This document shows positions 27,603-34,810 of a DNA stretch of 64,000 bases, piece by piece. A model generated the notes under the pieces. The model ran no database searches, was not told where the DNA came from, and saw nothing but the letters and a program-made list of their open reading frames with translations. Source of the stretch: Streptacidiphilus sp. PB12-B1b (GTDB taxonomy: Bacteria; Actinomycetota; Actinomycetes; Streptomycetales; Streptomycetaceae). Every line of letters begins with the position of its first letter. Positions within the stretch are counted from its first letter, which is position 1. The position numbers and the translations under genes are program-made. The DNA lies in NCBI RefSeq assembly GCF_014084125.1, contig NZ_CP048405.1, positions 1,240,001-1,304,000 on the forward strand, given 5' to 3'.

Positions 27603-27884
27603 ATGAACCGCAGTGAGCTGGTGGCCGCTCTGTCCGAGCGCGCCGAGGTGACCCGCAAGGACGCCGACGCCGTTCTGGCCGCGCTCGCCGAGGTCGTCGG
27701 CGACGTCGTCGCCAAGGGCGACGAGAAGGTCACCATTCCCGGCTTCCTGACCTTCGAGCGCACCCACCGCGCCGCGCGCACCGCGCGCAACCCGCAGACC
27801 GGCGACCCGATCCAGATCGCGGCCGGCTACAGCGTGAAGGTCTCCGCGGGCTCCAAGCTCAAGGAAGCCGCCAAGGGCAAGTAG
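27603..27884 (+). CDS. hupA: HU-family nucleoid protein HupA
   Basis: Histone-like DNA-bending protein, 93 residues, the short HU form lacking the Lys/Ala-rich tail of HupS. MNRSELVAALSERAEVTRKDADAV is the dimerisation helix region; GFLTFERTHRAARTARNPQTGDPI forms the DNA-binding beta arm, with the conserved RNPQTG tip containing the intercalating Pro; ends SKLKEAAKGK. ATG at 27603 follows GGAG at 27593. It is preceded by a long repeat-rich region and followed by two hairpins, so it is probably a single-gene transcript. Confidence 0.96.
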   Translation: MNRSELVAALSERAEVTRKDADAVLAALAEVVGDVVAKGDEKVTIPGFLTFERTHRAARTARNPQTGDPIQIAAGYSVKVSAGSKLKEAAKGK

Positions 27885-27900
27885 GCCTCTCGGCAGCACC

Positions 27901-27948
27901 CACCGCGCCGGGTCCGTCCTCCCACCGGAGGAGGGGCCCGGCGCGGTG
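27901..27948 (+). terminator. hupA terminator
   Basis: A 12-bp perfect outer stem (27901-27912 with 27937-27948) with an inner TCCTCC/GGAGGA pairing, 17 nt after the hupA stop. Confidence 0.75.
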
Positions 27949-27984
27949 CCGTTCCGGCCGCCTGCGGGCCGCCCGCGAACGCCG

Positions 27985-28013
27985 ACGGCCGCGGATCACC
28001 GATCCGCGGCCGT
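27985..28013. terminator. murA terminator (bidirectional hairpin)
   Basis: Perfect 13-bp stem (27985-27997 with 28001-28013) and a 3-nt loop, 36 nt beyond the minus-strand murA stop. Confidence 0.7.
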
Positions 28014-28048
28014 TCGCAGCGCCAGGGGCCCGGCACGGCCCCCGGGGG

Positions 28049-29377
28049 TCACTCCTGCCCGGGCAGCGCCACGTGCGCGCCGAGCGCCCGCAGCTTCTCC
28101 ATGAAGTTCTCGTAGCCCCGGTTGATCAGGTCGATGCCGTGGACGCTGGAGGTGCCCTGCGCGGCCAGCGCCGCGATCAGGTAGGAGAAGCCGCCGCGCA
28201 GGTCGGGGATGACCAGCTCGCCGCCGAGCAGCTTGGACGGCCCGGAGACGACCGCCGAGTGCAGGAAGTTGCGCTGCCCGAACCGGCAGGGCGTGCTGCC
28301 CAGGCACTCGCGGTAGAGCTGGATGTGAGCGCCCATCTGGTTGAGCGCGGAGGTGAAGCCCAGCCGCGACTCGTACACGGTCTCGTGCACGATGGACAGG
28401 CCGGTGGCCTGGGTCAGCGCCACCACCAGCGGCTGCTGCCAGTCGGTCTGGAAGCCGGGGTGGACGTCGGTCTCCAGTGCGATGGCGTTCAGCTCGCCGC
28501 CGGGGTGCCAGAAGCGGATGCCCTCGTCGTCCACCTCGAACGCCCCGCCGACCTTCCGGAAGGTGTTGAGGAAGGTCATCATCTCCAGCTGGCGCGCGCC
28601 GTGGACGTAGATGTTGCCGCCGGTGGCCAGCGCCGCGCAGGCCCAGGAGGCGGACTCCAGCCGGTCCGGCAGCGCCCGGTGGTTGTAGCCGGTGAGCCGG
28701 TCCACGCCGGTGACCAGGATGGTCCGGTCGGTCCCCATGGAGATGATCGCGCCCATCTTCTGCAGCACGCAGATCAGGTCGACGATCTCCGGCTCGATGG
28801 CCGCGTTGCGCAGCTCGGTGACGCCCTCGGCGAGGACGGCGGTCAGCAGCACCTGCTCGGTGGCGCCGACCGAGGGGTAGGGCAGCTCGATCTTGCAGCC
28901 GCGCAGCCGCTGCGGGGCCGTCAGAACCGTTCCCTGCGGGTGCTTCTCGATGACCGCGCCGAACTGCCGCAGCACGTCGAAGTGGAAGTCGACGGGGCGT
29001 CCGCCGATGTCGCAGCCGCCCAGGCCGGGGATGAAGGCGTGGCCGAGGCGGTGCAGCAGCGGCCCGCAGAACAGGATCGGGATGCGCGAGCTGCCCGCGT
29101 GCGCGTCGATGTCGGCGACGTTGGCGCTCTCCACGTGCGAGGGGTCCAGCACCAGCTCCCCGGGCTCGTCGCCGGGCAGGACGGTGACCCCGTGCAGCTG
29201 GAGCAGGCCGCGGACGACCTTGACGTCACGGATGTCCGGGACGTTGCGGAGCCGGCTCGGCTCCTGCCCGAGCAGGGCGGCCACCATGGCCTTGGGCACG
29301 AGGTTCTTCGCGCCGCGGACACGGATCTCGCCTTCCAGCGGGTTGCCGCCGTGGACAAGCAGGACGTCGTCGGTCAT
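28049..29377 (-). CDS. murA: UDP-N-acetylglucosamine 1-carboxyvinyltransferase MurA
   Basis: First committed step of peptidoglycan synthesis: adds enolpyruvate from PEP to UDP-GlcNAc. 442 residues with the EPSP-synthase-like double inside-out barrel. The catalytic Cys that fosfomycin alkylates is present in GLGGCDIGGRPVDFH (about residue 120). RGAKNLVPKAMVAALL near the N-terminus carries the conserved Lys and Asn. ATG at 29377 (MTDDVLLVHGGNPLEG) follows AGGATCGAG; the longer open frame upstream is unsupported. Divergent from the yqgE-like gene. Streptomycetes usually carry a second murA paralogue elsewhere. Confidence 0.96.
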   Translation of the reverse strand: MTDDVLLVHGGNPLEGEIRVRGAKNLVPKAMVAALLGQEPSRLRNVPDIRDVKVVRGLLQLHGVTVLPGDEPGELVLDPSHVESANVADIDAHAGSSRIPILFCGPLLHRLGHAFIPGLGGCDIGGRPVDFHFDVLRQFGAVIEKHPQGTVLTAPQRLRGCKIELPYPSVGATEQVLLTAVLAEGVTELRNAAIEPEIVDLICVLQKMGAIISMGTDRTILVTGVDRLTGYNHRALPDRLESASWACAALATGGNIYVHGARQLEMMTFLNTFRKVGGAFEVDDEGIRFWHPGGELNAIALETDVHPGFQTDWQQPLVVALTQATGLSIVHETVYESRLGFTSALNQMGAHIQLYRECLGSTPCRFGQRNFLHSAVVSGPSKLLGGELVIPDLRGGFSYLIAALAAQGTSSVHGIDLINRGYENFMEKLRALGAHVALPGQE

Positions 29378-29748
29378 GGTCTCGATCCTGGGGAGGGATA
29401 AGGGGGGCGCTGCGGGTGGGTGTTCGGCGCGCGAGGGTTCCAACACCTCAGGAGTCCAACACCTGAGAAGATGGTAGTGCGCACGGCGACGGTTCCCGGG
29501 CGGTGCGGGTGTTTGCCGGGGCTGCCGGGGTGGGCAGGAGGAGCGGGGGGCTGCCTGTGTGGTGAAGCTCTCATCGGACTGGGCCTTGCCGGAACAACTT
29601 TCGCACGGCTGTCCGCGTACGGCCCGATCTGGCACTCCGGCGGGGTGGCTGCGTGTCGCGCCGCAGCCGGGGCGGCCCGTTGCGCCGACCGCCGTGTCGG
29701 CCGCCGTTCCGTTGCCCGCCCGCGGGAAAGTGCGGGATCATTTCTGCC
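29378..29748. other. Divergent region between murA and the yqgE-like gene
   Basis: A 371-bp gap with a pair of TCCAACACCT direct repeats (29439-29464) in the likely murA promoter region. No ORF with a convincing ribosome-binding site was seen in the rest. Confidence 0.35.
29439..29467. promoter_or_regulatory. Paired TCCAACACCT direct repeats upstream of murA
   Basis: Identical decamers at 29439-29448 and 29455-29464 are 16 bp apart and interlock with a CTCAGG/CCTGAG inverted pair (29447-29452, 29462-29467). The site is 60-90 bp upstream of murA, consistent with an operator or activator site. Confidence 0.35.
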
Positions 29749-30318
29749 ATGACCGAGGCCGTCTCGCTGGCGGGCAGGCTGCTCGTGGCAACGCCCGCGC
29801 TGACCGATCCCAACTTCGACCGTGCGGTGGTGCTGCTGCTCGACCATGACGCCGAGGGCACCCTGGGCGTGGTCCTGAACCGCCCCACCGGCGTGGAGGT
29901 CGGCTCGGTGCTGGAGAGCTGGGGCGGGCTGGCCGGGGAGCCCGCCGTGGTGTTCCAGGGCGGCCCGGTGGCGCTGGACTCCGCGCTGGGCCTGGCGGTG
30001 GTGCCGGGGGAGTGGCCGGCCGGGGAGTTCCTCGGCTGGCGGCGGGTGCACGGGGCGATCGGCCTGGTGGACCTGGAGTCCCCGCCGGAGCTGCTGGCCC
30101 CCGAGCTGGGTTCGCTGCGGATCTTCGCCGGCTACGCCGGATGGGCCCCCGGGCAGCTGGAGGACGAGCTGCTGGAGGGCGTCTGGTACCTGGTCGAGTC
30201 CGAGCCGGGGGACGTCTCCTCGCCCGACCCGGAGCGGCTGTGGCGGGCGGTGCTGCGGCGGCAGCGCGGCGAGCTGGCGCTGGTGGCCACCTATCCGGAC
30301 GACCCCTCGCTGAACTGA
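29749..30318 (+). CDS. YqgE/AlgH family protein (UPF0301)
   Basis: A 189-residue cytosolic protein of a widespread family without a firmly assigned biochemical role. Family landmarks: MTEAVSLAGRLLVATPALTDPNFDRAVVLLLDH, GTLGVVLNRPTG, VFQGGPVALDS and LRIFAGYAGWAPGQLEDEL. No catalytic motif is obvious. ATG at 29749 gives the canonical N-terminus. Divergent from murA and 39 nt upstream of the DUF3039 gene, which has its own -10. Confidence 0.9.
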   Translation: MTEAVSLAGRLLVATPALTDPNFDRAVVLLLDHDAEGTLGVVLNRPTGVEVGSVLESWGGLAGEPAVVFQGGPVALDSALGLAVVPGEWPAGEFLGWRRVHGAIGLVDLESPPELLAPELGSLRIFAGYAGWAPGQLEDELLEGVWYLVESEPGDVSSPDPERLWRAVLRRQRGELALVATYPDDPSLN

Positions 30319-30357
30319 TTCCTGCGCGGCGCGGCACGAGTTCTAGACTGGTGTGCC

Positions 30358-30663
30358 ATGAGCACCCTTGAGCCCCAGCACCAGCCCGAGCGCGGCGGCA
30401 GCACCGGCACCCTGGTGGAGCCGGTCCCCCAGGTATCCCACGGCGACGGCGATCACGAGCGGTTCGCGCACTACGTGAAGCGCGACAAGATCATGGACAG
30501 CGCGCTGTCCGGCTCGCCGGTCGTGGCGCTGTGCGGCAAGGTCTGGGTGCCCGGGCGCGACCCGAAGAAGTACCCGGTCTGCCCCATGTGCAAGGAGATC
30601 TTCGAGGGCCTCGACGGCGGCGGGGACAAGGACAAGGCCGGCAAGGGCGGCAAGGACAGCTGA
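30358..30663 (+). CDS. DUF3039 family protein
   Basis: A 101-residue actinobacterial protein of unknown function. The N-terminal 30 residues are disordered; the conserved part runs from HERFAHYVKRDKIMDSALSG to CPMCKEIFEG. Three Cys (VALCGK and CPMC) could bind zinc. The tail is Lys/Gly/Asp-rich. TAGACT at 30344-30349 lies 8 nt before the ATG, so the mRNA may be leaderless or nearly so. Small DUF3039 genes are commonly close to yqgE-like genes in actinobacteria, in line with this position. Confidence 0.88.
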   Translation: MSTLEPQHQPERGGSTGTLVEPVPQVSHGDGDHERFAHYVKRDKIMDSALSGSPVVALCGKVWVPGRDPKKYPVCPMCKEIFEGLDGGGDKDKAGKGGKDS

Positions 30664-30752
30664 CCCGCGCCCGGGGCGGCTGCCCCCGGGATGCGTCCGG
30701 CCCCTGGATAGGTCTGGACCATTGGCGGCGCAGCGGGGCAGGATGGCTTCTC

Positions 30753-32432
30753 ATGGACCTCATACCTGCCCCGCTGTCCCTGGAGAGCCCCGCCCGGCCC
30801 GGCGTCTTCCGCCTGGACGCGGCCACCACCCTGGACGGCGGCCCGGGGACCGAGGGGGTCAGGCGCCGGCTGCGCGCCGAGCTGGGGGCGGCGACCGGCT
30901 ACGAGCTGCTGCCCGCGACCGGCGGCGGCGCGGCCACCGCCGTCGAGCTGGAGCTGGCGGACGGCCTGGAGCCGGAGGGCTACCGGCTGGAGGTGACCGC
31001 CGACCGGGTGCGGATCACCGGCGGGGCCGCCGCCGGGCTGTTCTGGGGCGCGCAGACGCTGCGTCAACTGCTCGGCCCCGAGGCCCACCGGCGCGCCCCG
31101 CTCAGGTGCGACGGCTGGACCGTCCCCTGCCTCACCGTCGCCGACCGGCCCCGCTTCGGCTGGCGCGGCGTGCTGCTAGACGTCGCCCGGCACTTCCTGC
31201 CCAAGGCCGACGTGCTGCGCTACCTCGACCTGCTGGCCGCGCACAAGCTCAACGTGCTGCACCTGCACCTCACCGACGACCAGGGCTGGCGGATCGAGGT
31301 GCGGCGCTACCCCCGGCTGACCGGGGCCGGGGCCTGGCGCGAGCGGTCCATGGTCGGCTACCGCGGCGGCGTCCCCGACGGCCTGCTGCCCGAGGGCGTC
31401 GCCGGAACCCCCCGGGACGGCCGCCGACGCGACGACCGGCCGCACGGCGGCTTCTACACCCAGGACGACCTGCGCGAGATCGTCGCCTACGCCGCCGAGC
31501 GGCAGATCACCGTCGTCCCCGAGATCGACGTCCCGGGCCACGCCCAGGCCGCCATCGCCGCCTACCCGGAGCTGGGCAACCACGACGTGGTGGACACCGC
31601 CGCGCTGGCCACCTGGACCGACTGGGGCATCAACCACAACGTGCTCAACGTCGAGGACGGCACGCTGCGCTTCTACGAGCACGTGCTGGAGGAGGTCCTG
31701 GAGATCTTCCCCTCGACCTTCATCCACCTCGGCGGTGACGAGTGCCCCAAGGAGCAGTGGAAGGCCAGCGCCTCCGCCCAGGCCCGGATCGAGGAGTTGG
31801 GGCTGGCCAACGAGGACGAGCTGCAGAGCTGGTTCATCCGGCACTTCGACGCCTGGCTGGCCGCCCGCGGACGCCGGCTGATCGGCTGGGACGAGATCCT
31901 CGACGGCGGCCTGGCCCCCGGCGCGGCCGTCTCCTCCTGGCGCGGCTACCGGGCCGGGATCACCGCCGCCCGGGCCGGCCACGACGTGGTCATGTGCCCG
32001 GAGCAGCAGGTCTACCTGGACCACCGGCAGGCCCCGGGCGAGGACGAGCCGGTCCCGGTCGGCTGGGTGCGCTCGCTGGAGGACGTCTACCGGTTCGAGC
32101 CGCTGCCGCCGGAGCTGCGCACCGACCCGGACGCCGCCGCGCATGTGATCGGCACTCAGGCCAACCTGTGGACGGAGTTCATGGACGACGCCCGCGACGT
32201 GGACTACCACGCCTTCCCCCGGCTGGCGGCCTTCGCCGAGGTGGCCTGGTCGCAGCTGCCGCAGCAGTCCGCCGAGCGGGACTACGCCGGATTCGAGGCC
32301 CGGCTGCGCGGCCACCTGGCCCGGCTGGACGCGCTCGGCGTCGAGTACCGCCCGCAGTCCGGGCCGCACCCGTGGCAGCGCCGCCCGGGGGTGCCGGGTC
32401 GTCCGATCGAGGGGCTGCCGCCGCTGGTCTGA
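30753..32432 (+). CDS. Beta-N-acetylhexosaminidase, glycoside hydrolase family 20
   Basis: Removes terminal GlcNAc or GalNAc from chitin-, peptidoglycan- or glycan-derived oligosaccharides by substrate-assisted catalysis. 559 residues: an N-terminal GH20b domain (about 1-135), then a TIM barrel starting RPRFGWRGVLLDVARHFLPK. The catalytic Asp-Glu pair is in HLGGDECPKEQW (about residues 328-331). VPEIDVPGHAQAAIAAYPEL and TEFMDDARDVDYHAFPRLAAFAEVAWS are family signatures. No signal peptide is visible, so it is probably intracellular. ATG at 30753; CAGGAT eight nt before it may be a -10. Confidence 0.94.
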   Translation: MDLIPAPLSLESPARPGVFRLDAATTLDGGPGTEGVRRRLRAELGAATGYELLPATGGGAATAVELELADGLEPEGYRLEVTADRVRITGGAAAGLFWGAQTLRQLLGPEAHRRAPLRCDGWTVPCLTVADRPRFGWRGVLLDVARHFLPKADVLRYLDLLAAHKLNVLHLHLTDDQGWRIEVRRYPRLTGAGAWRERSMVGYRGGVPDGLLPEGVAGTPRDGRRRDDRPHGGFYTQDDLREIVAYAAERQITVVPEIDVPGHAQAAIAAYPELGNHDVVDTAALATWTDWGINHNVLNVEDGTLRFYEHVLEEVLEIFPSTFIHLGGDECPKEQWKASASAQARIEELGLANEDELQSWFIRHFDAWLAARGRRLIGWDEILDGGLAPGAAVSSWRGYRAGITAARAGHDVVMCPEQQVYLDHRQAPGEDEPVPVGWVRSLEDVYRFEPLPPELRTDPDAAAHVIGTQANLWTEFMDDARDVDYHAFPRLAAFAEVAWSQLPQQSAERDYAGFEARLRGHLARLDALGVEYRPQSGPHPWQRRPGVPGRPIEGLPPLV

Positions 32433-32669
32433 CCCGGCCCGGGAGCCGCGGCGGCGCCGCCGCACAGAGCCGGACCGGTCGCCCGCCAATTCGGGCAAAA
32501 GCCACGAAAACCGGGTCAACTCACTGGCGGGGGAGGGGATCACGGCCGCGCCCAGGTGTGTCAGAGTTGCCCCACCGCAACTCGCGGGGTGCGCGTACGG
32601 CGCGTTTCCACGTACGGTACGGGCGAGAAGCGGCAGCGGTGTGTGCAATCCGAGCTCGGTGGGACACAG

Positions 32670-33530
32670 GTGAACCAAACGATCATGCTCCCGTCCTCGC
32701 TGGACGAGGCCGTCGCGGCACTGGCGGCCTCGCCCGCCGCCGTGCCCGTGGCCGGCGGGACCGACCTCATGGGCGCCGTCAACGCGGGTCTGCTGCGCCC
32801 GATGGCACTGATCGGGCTGGGACGCATCAACGAGCTGCGCGGCTGGCAGTACCAGGACGGCTCGGCGCAGCTCGGCGCCGGACTCACCCACGCCCGCATG
32901 GGCCGCCCCGACTTCGCCGCGCTGATGCCCGCCCTGGCCGCCGCCGCCCGCACCGCCGGCCCGCCGCAGGTCCGCAACGCCGGGACGCTGGGCGGCAACA
33001 TCGTCACCGCCGACCCGGCCGGGGATACCCTGCCGGTGCTGGCGGCGCTGGAGGCGTCGGTCACCCTGGTCGGCCCGGAGGGCGCCCGCGAGGTCCCGGT
33101 CAGCCACCTGCTCACCGGCCTCGACCCGCTGCGCGGCGGCGAACTCCTCGGCTACGTGCGGATTCCGCTGCTGCACGCCCCGCAGGTGTTCCTCAAGGCC
33201 ACCAACCGGACCGGGCCCGCCCGGGCCTCCGCCTCGGTCGCGCTGGTGCTGGACCCGGCCCGGCGCGCGGTGCGCTGCGCGGTCGGCGCGGTCGCCCCGG
33301 TGCCGCTGCGGCCGCTGGAGGCCGAGCAGTGGGTCTCCGGCTGCATCGACTGGGACGGCGACCGGGCCATAGACCCCGCTGCCGCGGCGGCCTTCGGCGA
33401 GTACGTCGCCTCGGCCTGCGTCCCGGAGCCGCCCGGCGGCCCGGACGGGGGGGCGGCCGTCACGGTCGCCCGGCTGCGTCGTACCGTGGCTGTACTGGCC
33501 CGCCGCGCACTCGGGAGGGCGCTCGCGTGA
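32670..33530 (+). CDS. Molybdenum hydroxylase FAD-binding subunit (CoxM/XdhC type)
   Basis: Medium subunit of a three-subunit xanthine dehydrogenase/CO dehydrogenase-type oxidoreductase, 286 residues. FAD-contacting motifs VAGGTDLMGAVNAG (about 27) and RNAGTLGGNIVTADPAGDTLPVL (about 107) are intact. A C-terminal CO_deh_flav_C domain follows (FLKATNRTGPARASASVAL). GTG at 32670 follows GGTGGGACACAG. The stop overlaps the next gene by 4 nt (GTGA), indicating translational coupling in an operon ordered FAD, 2Fe-2S, Mo. Substrate cannot be predicted. Confidence 0.92.
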   Translation: MNQTIMLPSSLDEAVAALAASPAAVPVAGGTDLMGAVNAGLLRPMALIGLGRINELRGWQYQDGSAQLGAGLTHARMGRPDFAALMPALAAAARTAGPPQVRNAGTLGGNIVTADPAGDTLPVLAALEASVTLVGPEGAREVPVSHLLTGLDPLRGGELLGYVRIPLLHAPQVFLKATNRTGPARASASVALVLDPARRAVRCAVGAVAPVPLRPLEAEQWVSGCIDWDGDRAIDPAAAAAFGEYVASACVPEPPGGPDGGAAVTVARLRRTVAVLARRALGRALA

Positions 33531-34810
33531 CTGACTTTCTGGCAACTTCGGCGATGACCGCGCCCGCCTCCGGCAACGGCGGTTTTGGTACGGACGAGTC
33601 GCCCCGGGCCTCGTACACGCTGCGGGTCAACGGGGTGGAGCGGCCGGTCGCGGACGCCTGGATCGGCGAGAGCCTGCTGTACGTGCTGCGCGAGCGGCTC
33701 GGCCTGGCGGGCGCCAAGGGCGGCTGCGACCAGGGCGAGTGCGGCGCCTGCTCGGTGCAGCTGGACGGCCAGCTGACGGCGGCCTGCCTGATCCCCGCGG
33801 CGCTGGCGGCGGACAGCGAGATCCGCACCGTCGAGGGGCTCGCCGACGACGGCACCGCCTCGGACGTGCAGCGGGCGCTGGCCGGGAGCGGCGCGGTGCA
33901 GTGCGGCTACTGCGTGCCCGGCCTGGCGATGGCCGTGCACGACCTGCTGGAGCGCAACCACCAGCCGACCGAGCTGGAGTCCCGCGAGGCGCTGTGCGGC
34001 AACCTGTGCCGCTGCACCGGATACCGGGGCGCGCTGGCGGCCGTGCAGGCGGTGGCGCAGAGCCGGGCGGAGCAGGCGGAGGCCGACGCCGAGCCGGACG
34101 AGAGCACCGCTCCGGTCGCGGAGCAGCAGTCTCCCCAGCCCCCGGCGTCCGGACTGCCGCTGCCCAAGCAGTCGGCCTCCGAACCGCTGCCGTCCGAGCA
34201 GCTGCCGTTCGAGCCGCAGCCGTCCGGTGTGCCGCAGGCCGCCGAGGAGCCCTCGGCGGTCGGCCCCGGCCAGCCGCCCCACCCGGAGCAGCAGCCCTAC
34301 CCGGCCGGTCCCGCCGGCTACCCGGAGCCGGGCTACCCGGCCGACCAGGGCTACCCCGGCGGCCCGCCCTACCCGGGCGAGCAGCCCTTCACCGGCGACC
34401 AGTTCCCCGGCGAGCAGTTCTCCGGTGACCCGTTCACCGGCGAGCAGCCGTTCCCGGGCGGACCGTTCACCGGCGAGCAGCCCTTCCCCGAGCCGCAGTT
34501 CGCCGGGCACGGACACGGCCAGGCACACGGCCAGGCGCAGAGCCACAGTCAGAGCCAGGGCCACGGCCAGGCGCAGAGCCAGGGCCACGGCTACGGCGGC
34601 CAGGCCCCGTACGTCGAGCTGCCGCAGCAGCAGGGCCCGCCCGAGGACCGGCCGCAGCCGCAGGGCCCGCCCGAGGACCGGCCGCAGCCGCAGTACGAGT
34701 ACCAGCCCACCACCGGTGTGTACCCGGACGCGGCCGGCTACGGCGCCGACCCCGGCACGTATGCCGTGCCGCACCAGCAGACCCCCGCCGCCCCGGAGGC
34801 CGGAGCATGA
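33527..34810 (+). CDS. Molybdenum hydroxylase 2Fe-2S subunit with long low-complexity C-terminal tail
   Basis: Small subunit carrying two [2Fe-2S] clusters. The first 180 of 427 residues are canonical: plant-type ferredoxin motif CDQGECGACSVQLDG (about 67-82) and helical-cluster motifs CGYC (about 126) and CGNLCRCTGYRGAL (about 158-170). The rest is extraordinary for the family: about 245 residues of Pro/Gln/Gly/Phe/Tyr low complexity with repeats of the type PFTGEQPFPG, GHGQAQSHSQSQ and GPPEDRPQPQ. Family members normally end near residue 160-180. The frame and codon bias stay intact to a stop that overlaps the next gene (ATGA), so the tail is translated unless processed. Confidence 0.9.
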   Translation: MTDFLATSAMTAPASGNGGFGTDESPRASYTLRVNGVERPVADAWIGESLLYVLRERLGLAGAKGGCDQGECGACSVQLDGQLTAACLIPAALAADSEIRTVEGLADDGTASDVQRALAGSGAVQCGYCVPGLAMAVHDLLERNHQPTELESREALCGNLCRCTGYRGALAAVQAVAQSRAEQAEADAEPDESTAPVAEQQSPQPPASGLPLPKQSASEPLPSEQLPFEPQPSGVPQAAEEPSAVGPGQPPHPEQQPYPAGPAGYPEPGYPADQGYPGGPPYPGEQPFTGDQFPGEQFSGDPFTGEQPFPGGPFTGEQPFPEPQFAGHGHGQAHGQAQSHSQSQGHGQAQSQGHGYGGQAPYVELPQQQGPPEDRPQPQGPPEDRPQPQYEYQPTTGVYPDAAGYGADPGTYAVPHQQTPAAPEAGA

